A stretch of 64,000 nucleotides of DNA from Galerina marginata (Eukaryota > Basidiomycota > Agaricomycetes > Agaricales > Galerinaceae), in the NCBI GenBank assembly GCA_023014335.1, contig JAECYW010000012.1, positions 372,001-436,000 on the forward strand, written 5' to 3'. Below the pieces are notes generated by a model. The model made no database searches, was not told the origin of the DNA, and saw nothing but the letters and a program-made list of their open reading frames with translations. Below are positions 45,536 through 56,981 of the stretch, in pieces. The translations under genes were made by a program, and so were the position numbers. Positions within the stretch are counted from its first letter, which is position 1. Each line of letters begins with the position of its first letter.

Positions 45536-47822
45536 TCAGGATCGAGTTTTTGGGAATCGTCGCTGAATGAGGGGAATAACCTTTGTGCCTATGGTCTCAG
45601 GTACATTCTGCGTCACGGTTGAGGTAACTGAATAACGAGCACCATCAAAGGGAGAATGTTGAGGTACGCCAGAAAGATTAATGGGTGTAGTTGAAAAGAA
45701 AAATTTGAGGAATGTAACGTCCACATCTTGGCCTTCTGGGAGTTCATATTCGAATGGCTGTCCACCAGCAGCCCCGTGGCCGAGCATGAGAGTCCCACCC
45801 ATTTTTTTGAGAGGTGGATCGGCAACGAACTGCCCGCCTCCAGACGTCGATTGGAAGTGAGAATCTGGTGATAAAGTTATTATCATAAGTTTTGCAATGA
45901 AAGTGAACTTATTACCAATGCTCAGGTTACTGATGTTGAAAGCAAATACGTAGGGATAAAGGTCCCAAGGTGTGTTGTTTGTTATTTTCATGCCATACTT
46001 TGCCCTCGGGCGGACTACCAAGTCAATCATATCACCCTGAATAAGATTCGGCTTGACGGATATGATCCTTGGGAAACCACTCTCGTCAAAGTCGTTGGTG
46101 GACAGAGCCACCTCCGTGAATTCTATTGAGAGTTTTCTCGGAATGAGATTGTTTAGGAATGTAGTATTGAAGTGCCTGTAGAAGTGTGCAGCGCTTTGAA
46201 GAACAAAATGGATAGTGTCAACATCCAGATCGACATGAAATGGGATCTGGTCAAGTTTATGCGACGTCACGCGTTTGTCCAAGATGTCAATTTTGACGGC
46301 ATTATTCGCCACTGTGAGCTGCAACTGAGCTTCATCCTTCTTTTCTGCAATTTCAATCCTGTAGCGACCTGGTTCTTCATTTTGGAGTTGCCGGAGAACC
46401 GCATAGAATATAGGCCCCTGAGTTGTGTCAAAAGGGGCATAGATTCTGAGGTCCATGCGTTCACCGGCTCTGGTAGATACTGCCAGTCCAGACGCAGTCA
46501 ATAAGATGGAGGGGGCCCCGGCCGGAAGAGTTAGAGTAGTCGAAAATAATTTGATGTGCGTGTCGTGCGCTACCTGTAATATCCCCAACGCTCTTCCAGC
46601 CAGCAGCGAGGCCGTGTCCCGATAGACTGTGAATTGTGCACCTTTTGATATCGCATTAACAGCACCGGCATTCATCGTGTATATTCCATCATGGAGGCTC
46701 ACATTGTAAGTGACAACGTCGGATGGAAGGCTGCTGGAGTTAAAGATGATCCGGTGTCGATTGTCGCCTTCGACTTGGGGATCCTGACTAAATGATATAT
46801 GAGCGATATTCAATGTAGGTGGCAGAATAGCATACCGATCTATTGGATCTATGAGTCGTGGTATGTCAGAATATGCTAACTGATGAACCCCCACACGCCG
46901 AAACAAGGAAAGGAGAGACTGAGTAAAGTTGCCGCGATCATTTTCCTTGATGTTGGACTTTGATTCTCTTGCCAGCTGGGATGCGCCACATGCAGAAAGA
47001 AGGACATGAGACCGGAGGCCATAAAGTTCAAAGCCTTGTGCGATCATGCCTGTCCGGGTTGCAGCGTCTGGGTCGTTGACGTCGGCAACACTCTCTATGA
47101 TGTCCCGGTCAAGATCGGCGGGCAGATCGTCTTCGATATCGATCGTTCTCGCCGTGCTGTCCAATTCGTCGTAAACTGCCCTGGTGCCGGAGCCTGAGTA
47201 GCAGCTATCAAAAATGACAGTCTGGGAAGTGCTTATGAGTAGCTAGACAGAATAGATGGCAATGACCTACGATATTATCACCCTTCTCCCTTGCGATCCC
47301 ATTAATCAATGCGCCAAGCGTACGGTCAGGAATGACAGGAACCCTCCGCCCTTCTTCATGGCTGTAATCCTGGGGAATGATGGCCTGGATTTTAGAATTA
47401 GGACCACCGCACTCCCAGCCAAATGGCGCTGTGTGCTCGGTACCATGACCAGCGTAGAAGATCAGTATAGGGTCGCCTTTCTTGATGTGGTGGTCTTTCT
47501 GAAGATCTAGGAAGGCCTGGATAATGGCGGTGCGAGAGGCCTGCTGATCGTACAGGGTACGAATATGGTTGCTGGGGACTTTCAAATTGCTTTCGAGGTA
47601 GTTTTTCATCGACTTGGCGTCAGGAACGGCACCTCTTAATGGTCGTGTTTTATACGTGTTGATTCCAATGATGAGGGCAAAGAGATTTGGAAGCGCCGGC
47701 CCACTGGGGAAGGGAAATCAGCTCGAACAGCAGGAAGCTTTTCAGCCTTACATCGGAGAGCGCTTCTGGTTCACGTTAAGCGGTTGAGAAGGAGGTCTTA
47801 AACCAAGATCAGAAGGTTTCAT
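45536..47822 (-). CDS. Caspase-like cysteine protease (C14), gene C
   Basis: Five exons: 47822-47752, 47703-47271, 47221-46836, 46787-45916 and 45864-45536; 2091 nt, 696 aa. A leader of about 30 residues precedes the caspase fold: LIIGINTY, catalytic His110 in FYAGHGTE, catalytic Cys175 in FDSCYSGSG, the most canonical of the three copies. The shared C-terminal region follows (DPQVEG, YGMKITNN, DLYPYVFAFNISNLSI, VTFLKFFF, IGTKVIPLIQRR). Intron 3 (46835-46788) is 48 bp with no stop, so retention would add 16 residues without breaking the frame. An upstream spliced frame (ATG near 48163, exons to 47819) ends exactly over this start and may be an alternative 5' exon. Confidence 0.87.
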
Positions 47823-48163
47823 TGAGATAAAGCTCTTAACAGGGATGAAGAAATGGGGTTGAATTTACGTTGGTCGTGGTCGCTGGTTGTCGTAAGGATC
47901 AAGGGTACTTGAAGCTGGGAAAAGGGTAAGACATTGGCATGCATTTGATTGTGTGCGGTATTACTTGGAAGTCCAGAGGAAGATCCTCTATCGGACGTCA
48001 GGGGTTCTTCATACGGATGCCTTTGTAGCACAGAGTTAGGCGTATATATTATGACATACAAAATCGAGGCAAACTCACTGAAGAAGGATCTCGAACAGCT
48101 CAGTAATAGAGGTAGCAACTTCGTTGAAAAACGAGAGGAACATTTCAGAGATGGCAAGTGAGC
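47819..48163 (-). CDS. Possible small upstream gene or alternative 5' exon of caspase C
   Basis: Spliced on minus from ATG near 48163 (FLSFFNEVATSITELFEILLQ) across an intron with a GTGAGT donor and an AA-AG acceptor (about 48096-48037), it reads HPYEEPLTSDRGSS and ends SLLRALSQ with a TGA at 47821-47819. That stop overlaps the ATG of gene C at 47822. The overlap could mean a regulatory upstream frame, or a 5' exon spliced into gene C by a route I did not resolve. No known domain. Confidence 0.35.
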   Translation of the reverse strand, partial: AHLPSLKCSSRFSTKLLPLLLSCSRSFFSEFASILYVIIYTPNSVLQRHPYEEPLTSDRGSSSGLPSNTAHNQMHANVLPFSQLQVPLILTTTSDHDQRKFNPISSSLLRALSQ

Positions 48164-49655
48164 AGAACGCCGATAAGAGCGGTGAAGTGGGCAATATATG
48201 TCCGAGTTCGCACGCAATAATCAAAGTTTTCTTTTGACCCCAACGTCCTCTAGCCTCGATATCGACCTTCAACACAGAGGACTATGGCCGACCCTACAAG
48301 ATAGGTCGGAATCTTGCATTGACAAGTGTCTGGGAAGAAAGGGAAAGGGCCAGAAATAACTTCGATACCAGCCTCTGTATTTTGGAGAAGGCTACATCGC
48401 CTTGATATCATTTCAGAAATTTTGCAATGGACGAATACCGTAGGCGACATACCGTGCCGTGAGCACTCCCTTCGAGGGCAAGCTCAGGTCCACGCCTTGA
48501 GCACCTCCAGCCGGTAGCAGAGTCTTCCATACCCTGTCTCCGGCTCTCAGCGGTCACTCCATGGTGCAAAATGCAGCATACATTTCAAAGGCAGTTCCTC
48601 GGTCTTCGATGGAGGATCAAGTTGGCGGTATCCAACGAAACTTATGTCCGCTGTACCTGGCCCAAGGGGAGCGTCGCGAGCAAGCAGATACAGCAGGTCC
48701 CTAGCAGCAGACTGAGACGATAAACATGACCCCGATCCAAGTTTGTTTCAAGAGTGTGCTTTACCGTCAATCCGCTCGACATAACTTGTCAACTCATGGT
48801 GGGAGTGAAGGGAGCAATTCGCGGATGTGCGGTGTTTGAACCTCGGCACATATCGGTTGTACTTTGTTAGCCATTCCTTTAATTTCTACCATCTCATCAG
48901 ATGCCCTCATCTCGATCTGGGCCTCGTATATGTACCTTTAGCACAGCTGAGCCGCAAGTGACGTCTCTTATGATGTTATTTTTTTCTCCGAACTTCGAAG
49001 ACCAATTTCGTTCTTTATTCGAGCTCAAACCAGTTCTATGATCTGATATTTTCATGCCTAGATATTCTTAACTTATCATCATCGCTCATCTGCTATTTCT
49101 CCAGAGCACCCAGATCCAGCTTCGCGGCGCGGTGTATTCTGCTACCATCTAGAGTATCTTCCATAATATCTTACATTTCGAGTTCGCAACTTATTTCGTC
49201 TGGCAATAAGTACTTGAAAGGGCAGCCATCGGGGAGAGGCAACAGTGGGATAACCAAAAGCCCAACCTAAATGTCCGTCGGGGTTGAACTTCCACATTGA
49301 CCGTAGGCTTATGGTGGCTCAAGACCAAGTTTTCCTCGAACCGCAACAAGGACTCGAGGTGACTTGCTACAGCCTCTTCGTACAAAATTATTTCAAGGCC
49401 GACTTGCTTTGCTTACTTACTCTAGACGAGCCCTCGGAGGCCCTGCTCCGTGATAGTTTTGCACTTTCTTTTGATCATGAAGGTGCTGGGGGTACATAAT
49501 GTTGTTTTGAGAAAATTCTGGCCCAACAAAAGTGAGAAAGGCACGAACTCTGCGGATCAAAAAGCGGACCGGACTCCGGAGCCCACAAACGCCACTGAAC
49601 TGAACATTGACCTCACCGTTATGCGCACACTGACACTCCCTCCTCCAACCCCAAC
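48164..49655. other. Intergenic, no gene recognised
   Basis: About 1.5 kb. Short frames only. It includes the promoter of the METTL14-type gene. Confidence 0.4.
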
Positions 49656-52642
49656 ATGGCCACAGCAACAATGGCATTACCCTCCACCTCCACCCTGCCA
49701 GTGCCAGTGCCGATGCCGATGCCGATGCCGATGCAGGACACACTAACCATAACCGCGCTGACCTCCACGACGCAAGCCCTCGCCGAGGCGAACGAGCTGC
49801 TCGCCGCACACGCCGCGCTTATCCTGCGCGTGCGCACCGCGCAGCAGCTGCACCGCCGGCAGCTGCACGAACTGTTGACGTCCCCGCCGGCGTCGCCGAC
49901 GCTGTATGATGGGGATGGGGATGATGACGGGGGTGATGATGCTTATACTCATGCTGGTGGTGCCGCGGGTGATTCGGGCTTGGGTTTGGGTTTGGGCTTG
50001 AGTTTGGGTGCGAGTGGGGATGTGGCGATGGACGGCGCTGATGATGACGATGATGGTGGTGATGTCGTCGTCGGCGATGCATACATGAGCGACGAGTCTG
50101 ACGAATACGAGTACGAGGAGCAGGAGGAGATGCCTGTTCGCGTGGACCTGCCGCCTGCGAAGAGGGCGCGCGCGGCGCGGTATAGGAATTATGTGCCCGA
50201 GGAGGAGACGATCCGGAACGACTACTCGCAGCGGTACGTCGACAGCGGGGAGTGGCCGCAGAATTGGGTGCTGGGTGCTGAGCCGGAGCGGAGGTTCGAA
50301 GAGTGAGCTGTGCCTCTATTATTCTACCAAGAAACGGTGCTAACACTCTTTGCTCTCAGATATCCCAAGCAGCAACGCCTCCTCGCGCTCAAAAAAGCGT
50401 CGGTAAACGCACACTCCCTCCCACCGACCTACCTGCCCTTCTCCGCCTTCTCCCCCCCCTCCTCCTCCTCAAACACATCCCCATCCACAACCATCTCCGG
50501 CCCACCCTCCGCCCCCGGCTCCCAATCCCTGCACCCCTCCAAATTCGACGTCATCCTCATCGACCCGCCGTACTCGTCCTCCTTCACATTCGACCACCTG
50601 CAGGACCTGCCTATCCCGTCGCTCGCGGGTGATCCCAGCTTTGTTTTTTTGTGGGTGGGCAGCGGCGCCGGGGAGGGTTTGGAGAGGGGCAGAGAGGTGC
50701 TGGCGAAGTGGGGGTATAGACGGTGTGAGGATGTGGTTTGGGTTAAGACGAATCGGACGAGCTGTAAGGGGCCGGGGGTGGGTGAACTCATTTTTTTGTT
50801 TTGTTTTTGAGGTTGGAGGGACTGACGCGATTTTTGTGTGGTGGTTTTATAGACGGACCCACCTACGACTTCGTTGTTGACCCGCACTAAACAGCACTGC
50901 TTAATGGGCATCCGAGGTACAGTGCGTCGCTCGACCGACAGCTGGTTCGTACATTGCAACGTCGGTAAGCAACCAAAACCACTAATAATTTATTTCTACA
51001 CAACACCTAACACCTACTCACAGACACAGACGTGATAATCTGGGAAGGCGACCCGCTCGACCCTACCCGCAAGCCGCCGGAGATGTACACCCTCATCGAG
51101 AACTTCTGCCTCGGCACGCGGCGCCTCGAGGTCTTCGGCAAGCTCGCGTCGTCGCTCAGACGTGGTTGGGTCACCGTGCTCGCGCCAGGGCAGGAAGAGC
51201 TGCTCCCGCCGAGCGGGCTCGTGGCGGTTGAGGTGGACGCGGAGGGGCTTTCCTCGACGCCGGGCGGAGGCATCGGCAGAGCGGGAGGGGAAGGGGAGGG
51301 GGAGGAGGGGGAGGGGGAGAAGCGCGTCGTGCGAGCTGCGAGATGGGTGAGGGAGACGTGGGAGGAGGGGATCCGCGAGCTCGCTGGTTCTGGCGCCGCG
51401 GCTGGAGGTGTGGCTGGAGGTGGCGTTGGTCTTAATGGACTCCCTGGGATGGCGGGAGCGGGCCAGCTGAAGCTCGTGGTGCCGATGACGTCTGAGATCG
51501 ACGCGCTGAGGCCGAAGTCGCCTGTAAGGTCTGGGCATGGGCAGAATAATAGCGGGATGGGAGGGGGGATGGGCGGGGGAATGGGAGGTATGAGCGGGGG
51601 TATGGGAGGCATGGGAGGTATGGGTATGGGAGGTATGGGAGGCGGTATGGGCATGGGCATGATGAATATGGGAGGAACGTCGACGATCGCGCAGCCTATG
51701 GCTGGGCCGCGAGGGGGACGGGGCGGTGGGGCCGGAGGAGCTAACGGAGGAGGAATGGGTGGGATGGGTATGAGTGGTATAGGCATGGGCATGGGCAGCC
51801 AAAACCAGAATCAGAATCAGACCCCGCGGCACGGACAGAACCAGCTCATGGCGCAGCCTATGGTGGGGAGCGGGAATGGGAGCGCGCGCGCACATACGCC
51901 GCACCAAAGTCAGAACCAGAACCAAAATATGGGCCAGGGTCAAGGCCAGGGGCAGAACCAGATGAGTTCGGGATTGGGCGGAGGCGTTGGGCTGGGGTTG
52001 ATGAGCGGGATGGGCATGGGCAACATGGGCATGAACAATATGAGCGGGAACGGGATGGAGGACATGATGTGGAACCCTATGATGGGCGGGATGAGCGTCG
52101 GCGGGATGGGCGTCGGCGGGATGAACAACATGGGCGGGATGAATAACATGGGCGTAGGCGTAGGCGGGATAGGCGGCCGCGCCATGGGTCTGGGCGGCGC
52201 TGTCGGGCTTGGTGCTGTGCCTGGCCTGGTAAACCTCGGAAATATGGGTAATGCGGGTGGTATGGGTATGGGTATGAGTGGCGTGCCGCTGCATCTGGGC
52301 GGTATGAATGGGATGAACGGGATGAACATGATGGGTGCTGGTGGAGGAGGGGGCGGAGGGGAGTTTGGGGTGCCGATGGATGGCGCGGGGTGGGATGGGG
52401 TCGGAGGGGTCGGGGTCGGGATGCAGGGGATGGGGATGGGCGGGATGGGCGGTATGGGTATGGGTTTAGGGATGGGCGGTATGGGCATGGGTAATATGGC
52501 GGGTATGGGTATGGGTATGGGTGGGATGGGAAATATGGGTGGTATGAATATGGGCGGGATGAACCATGGACAGGGACAAGGACAGGGCCAAGGACAAGGC
52601 CAGCAGCAGTGGGGAGGCGGTTCTGGACATGGGACGTTCTGA
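49656..52642 (+). CDS. METTL14: METTL14-type MT-A70 family protein with long Gly/Met-rich tail
   Basis: Four exons: 49656-50302, 50360-50777, 50853-50964 and 51024-52642; 2796 nt, 931 aa. The N-terminal 215 residues are low-complexity and acidic apart from a [14 protein letters not shown] block. The MT-A70 core matches METTL14: [11 protein letters not shown] (284-287 being DPPY), [77 protein letters not shown] and the diagnostic [15 protein letters not shown]14 is the RNA-binding partner of METTL3 in m6A writing and normally has EPPL, so DPPY is unexpected. From about residue 569 to the end it is dominated by [10 protein letters not shown] repeats, interrupted by Gln/Asn runs, in the place of the RGG tail of animal METTL14. 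It is likely nuclear. Confidence 0.88.
51540..52640 (+). repeat. Coding GGNATG-type repeat tract (Gly-Met-rich tail)
   Basis: Degenerate repeats of GGNATGGGN/ATGGGC encode the tail of the METTL14-type protein. Short GGTATGGG units, mixed with CAGAACCAG runs (about 51800-51960), suggest repeated slippage expansion while the frame was kept. Confidence 0.8.
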
Positions 52643-53641
52643 TAGTACTATCTTTGCTCCTGGATTTTTGGTTTCTCCCTTGTTTTCATTTTCTTTTCCT
52701 TTTTTTTTTTTTTTGCTGTTGCTGTTGCTGTCGCTTTGCAATTGCTTTCGTATCGTAAGGCTGTGTCATGTACCACATTTTCCATTTCCATCAACATTGG
52801 ACAGACTAGCTGCATTCTTTTTATTATATCCCTATTATCTACACCACCATGCTATTGACTGGAATCATGTCGTCGGGGGCACGCATGGAATGTGCAGCCG
52901 TTTCTGTGGGCCCAGTGCATGATGGCAATGCAAATAAATGTACTGAATGCTCACGAAGTAGATGGTGTTCCTTATGGTAATTCAGTTTCCTTTCCGAGAA
53001 AGTCTGGTGCGCGTCGAGTGGAGGTCTAAGGTCTCGTGACAGGGAAATCTGCACATTGTGCAGATGTCTCCATCAATACTGTGTTGAGTCTCCGCCTACT
53101 CGTCCTCGTCTTCGAATGTAGGTTCTGGTCCTGCTAGTCAGGGGGATCACCCAACGATTTTATCGACAAGGACTCAGCACAATGAAGGTGCTGACATCCC
53201 TTCATATAATAAGCTCGGGGTCATAGGCTTCAGCCCTCCAACTACTGCACACTAGACTTTCGATGATATTTTTCTTGTGAAGCAATAAAATAATGAAATC
53301 GAGATCTTCCTCCACCTAGTGCTGTCTGCCTTGTGCATAATTCGACTCTAATTAGAGTCAATTCATTATACACACTGGGCTCTAAGTTAGAGTCGGGTAG
53401 TATGGATATTTCTATTCTAACGAGAGCTACTCCAGAACAGATTGATTTGATAATGCTCCCGTACCGCGTGCTCGACGCTATTATTAAAATGTGCCAGGTC
53501 CCCCAACAGCATAGACTAATTGGTCCGAGAGAGGCAGCACTATTTTATCTAACTTGGTCTTGAAGGCCGATGCTGCGCACGGCAAAACTCGTCCCCAGTC
53601 GGCCGTGGCTACAAAGTTTTACGTCGTTATACTGTAAGCAA
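52643..53641. other. Intergenic, no gene recognised
   Basis: Contains a T-run (about 52700-52714) 3' of the METTL14-type gene and a repeated CTCTAAnTTAGAGTC motif near 53345-53395. A small frame at 53403-53563 (plus) is unsupported. Confidence 0.4.
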
Positions 53642-53864
53642 TTGTATGGTGGCAACCACCCCGAAGAGCGTTACACCTCTCGATGGTTTTGTGATGGCAA
53701 CCGGAGCCCGGTCCGGCGAAAAATTTCCTTTTTAGGGTAGAAAATAAGCTTTTTCTCGCGCGATTTTGGCCAAAAAGCTGCCCAGAGCCCAAAAAATGCG
53801 TTACAAAAGGTGAAATAGGCAACATTTTGAGGGGTGCGTTACGCGTTACGTTGCCACCATACAA
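53642..53864. mobile_element. Small MITE-like element
   Basis: Perfect 15-bp terminal inverted repeats (TTGTATGGTGGCAAC at 53642-53656, its complement at 53850-53864) bound 223 bp with no gene. GCGTTAC recurs inside at least three times. A clear target duplication was not seen, so the superfamily is open. Confidence 0.55.
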
Positions 53865-53995
53865 CAGTACTATATTTAGGAGGGATGATGCAATCGGCTT
53901 GGGTGGTACCCTCATCGGCCGGCAATTTCCTTACCGCTTCGAGCGTTAAAGAGCAAATGGTGACGTACAAGAAAGCTTAGTGAGACGCTTCCACA

Positions 53996-54518
53996 ATGTC
54001 CGCAAATGAGACCTGGAATCACCGAACCTATCAAGGTGAGTGTTCCCGTCTAATGAAAGTTTATTTATCACAGTGATTTCTCAGAGTCGCATGAATACTA
54101 CATGAGGTGTGGTAGCTACATCGCTCGGAAAGAGGTACTTGCGGAAACTACGTGGACGAGTCTGTTCCCCGGACATTCCATCTTATGCAACTCCGGAGGT
54201 ATCGAACTTCAGTTTCTAACGATAGTTGGCATGGTCAGCCCAGAAGACGCCTACCTCGAGACTCACGGAGACTATAAAAGTGGGGAAGAGCTTGACCGGT
54301 TTGCGAATGCTCACAGAAAGTTCTCTTTGGTGACACCACTTCTATATCCGCAATATTTTCAGGACGACTTCTGTGGAGCGTTAAAGCATTTGAAAATCTT
54401 GGAAGAATTATCATATGATGCCAAGTTTGCCACATCCGACTTTGTCACCGAAGATGACGTGCAAGGGCCCACCCTGCATTTTTCTGAACGAATATTTCGC
54501 GATGTGGTCTGTCCATAA
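53996..54518 (+). CDS. Hypothetical protein
   Basis: Exons 53996-54035 and 54085-54518 join in phase (40 nt, then 434 nt) to give 157 aa starting MSANETWNHRTYQESHEYY. It contains IELQFLTIVGMVSPEDAYLE and FQDDFCGALKHLKILEEL. No domain is recognised. A further exon may follow: a GATGTG|GTCTGT donor is near the end, and protein-like sequence (EELQAYPMRQEYQCLLRSL) runs on to 54836, but the phase does not fit a simple splice, so the gene may be longer or broken there. Confidence 0.45.
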
Positions 54519-55097
54519 ATTTTCCTTCTAGATACGGATTCTAAATCCACAAAAAAGGAAGATATATATGCGGTTGATACTCAAGCCACGATCGAAGAAC
54601 TACAAGCGTATCCTATGCGTCAAGAATATCAATGTCTCCTGCGATCTCTTGAGGGCAGATATGGATTGGAACTGCCTTTCGGCGCTGTTTTCAAGGACGG
54701 TGCCATCTGTCCTCCTCTCTGTCTCAGCCTCACCCTTCCAAGGACCCTCGCAGAGATAACGTTCAGCCTTTCGTCCTCAGCTAGGAATGGGATGGTCCCA
54801 ACAGTCAGATCTATCAAAATTCTATCGCCCGAATAAGTTATGCAGAGATCATACTATGAATATTCAGCCTTCCTTTCAAATCGAAAAATTACTGTGCTTT
54901 TTGGTCCGACAACCATGGTCATCCGAAGCTTATAATAAATTGCTTCACGTGTAATTTAGACACAATGTAACAGTAATAATCACTTGTTTCGCTACGTAAC
55001 TACCTCGCATCAGACTGAGTTAATGACAGACAGATCAATTATGCAAGAGTGCCGTCCGTGAGGATCCTGAAAAAATTCATCGTTAGAGATGGCACAT
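54519..55097. other. Possible 3' extension, otherwise empty
   Basis: About 54540-54836 on plus reads as protein-like sequence that may belong to the preceding gene. The rest shows nothing. Confidence 0.3.
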
Positions 55098-55707
55098 CTA
55101 GCATCGTTTATGATACCTTCGAAGAATGTTACTAATGACCTCATAATCGTCCATGTTCATGTTTTGGAGCAGGTTACCTTCGCTCTTAACAATGAGCATA
55201 TTGCCCATCCAAGGATAAGCGACTCCTATGATGCTTGCGATAAGTTCGTTCTTCTGAAGATTGTTATGCACCTCCTGGTTTACCATTAGGACCTGAGTCA
55301 AGATTGTTTAAGGAGATGGAGTCATACCTGATTGTAGTAAATGAAGGTGTAATACGTCGTAGTGATGACATTCAATTCCCATTGCTTATGGGCATAAGTG
55401 TACCGGTCCGCGGTGAGGTCCACAAAGGAGGATCCGCTCGCTCCAAGCTTTGGAAGCCACAGGAAGACGTCGAGATCGTTGACCGACGCGAACTTTGCCA
55501 CGCAAGTAACTCCCGCAATCAATGGCACATCAACAAAGTGAATGTTTTGGGCATGCACGCCTAATAAAGCGCATTTCTGGGAATTTGTGGAAGTCTATGA
55601 CCGTTTAGTACGGGAATGAAGATGTTTTTCAGCTTACTTACAAGGGGAAGAAGACTGTGCAATGTCCGCTCGAGCGCTGTAATAAGTTCATCGTCCAATG
55701 TGGCCAT
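55098..55707 (-). CDS. Hypothetical small protein
   Basis: Three exons: 55707-55602, 55560-55328 and 55292-55098; 534 nt, 177 aa, phases consistent. It starts MATLDDELITALERTLHSLL and has a body with FVDVPLIAGVTCVAKFA, DVFLWLPKLG and IIGVAYPWMGNMLIV. Its alternating hydrophobic strands suggest a small soluble beta-rich or mixed fold; no signal peptide or membrane helix is obvious. I do not recognise a family. Confidence 0.5.
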
Positions 55708-55881
55708 GACGTACAAAAGAAGAAAAGTAAATATAAAACTCAATGATTCACATTTATGTCCCTGCATCACTTTGAACTGTCCGTTTGATCTGAAACACCA
55801 GCGTAAGAGACATGATTAAAGACGCCAAGAGGAACGATAAACATGACATGATTCACATTTAGTCTACTAATGAATCTTCTG

Positions 55882-56981
55882 CTAGGTTTCGCCTACACTT
55901 TCGATAGAAACCAGCGGTCTTCCAAGCCCCCTATTTGGGCAGTAGTGATTCCCACAAACATTCCCTTCGTGATCGTTCGCGCCTCTAAGTCGCCAGAGAT
56001 AACTCCTTTTCTCGAATGCGTCCTCCTTTGCTGACCGGTCTAACAGACTACGCCCCCACCTAAATACACCCACACCACGAAGGCCGAAGGTATTGCGCCA
56101 TATGGCTGGACACGCATTTCCACAAGGCGCGTTCATGTCACGAGTGGAAAGATAGGTAGTCAAACCAAAATTAAACATACCCATCGGCTCGCCGTTTACT
56201 GCGTCCATCCTTGCAATATTTTCGTCACGTAAGAGCAGTCTTGGGTAAAAACAATAGATGGTGGAGGCCGTCAAAATATTAAATGACGATGTGTGTGGAC
56301 CACACAGCACGGCTGGTAGGATATTATCGCCTACGGCTTCGATAATGCGAATAACACGCATTGGTTCCTGAAAGAACGGTTATTAATAAACCTCAGAAAA
56401 TGGACATGCATTTTTAACCCACGTCCACCGATTGGAAAGTCGCAGAACGGCTAAAGGTGGGCCCAAAGTCCCACCAATGCGCTGGGCGTTCAATATCTTG
56501 AATATATCCCGCCGCTCCTAGAAAACGCTGCCAGCGGCTCAAACCATATACACCTGTACCACGAGGAACGACGAGGTCAAAGTGCATTGGAAGAACATAT
56601 TGATGCGCGGGTAGGGAAGCGGACATAATGCTACGAACAATACCACCCGCTAGTCCTGCTCGTGTATCATAAAATAAGTTCCAGAAGTTGTCGAGGCGAG
56701 CCGTCGGTATGAATCGCAAGAGGGCAGCTTTGATTCGTTTCTTGACCATTTCAAGGACTAAGATGCGAAGAGCGACAGAAGTTGAAGCCATCCCCATGAG
56801 AGCATGCCAGGACGCGTCTTTGACAATAACAGTGAGAAGCTCCGGGATACTGTGCACTTTAAAACCGCTGCGATCTCCCGGAATAGGAAGGATGCTAGCT
56901 GTACCTAAAAGAAGTCAGTCTTCCACCAAGCGTAGATGCAGTACTGCACGCACTTCGTGTAAAAGGAGTTGATGTTGACAT
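55882..56981 (-). CDS. Hypothetical protein with F-box-like start
   Basis: Three exons: 56981-56954, 56904-56423 and 56367-55882; 996 nt, 331 aa. Residues about 28-75 (IPELLTVIVKDASWHALMGM ... SVALRILVLEMVKKRI) resemble a divergent F-box, the motif that links substrate receptors to SCF ubiquitin ligases. The rest (VPRGTGVYGLSRWQRFLG, ILPAVLCGPHTSSFNIL, YCFYPRLLLRDE) looks like an Agaricomycete multigene family without a name. The C-terminal 60 residues are rich in Cys and Arg. The F-box call is tentative. Confidence 0.55.

Noticed and set aside
49619..50346. Long His/Pro- or Met-rich frames opposite the METTL14-type gene (also 51007-52741 on minus)
   Set aside because: They are shadows of the repetitive GC-rich coding tract; composition mirrors the repeat, and there is no conserved domain.
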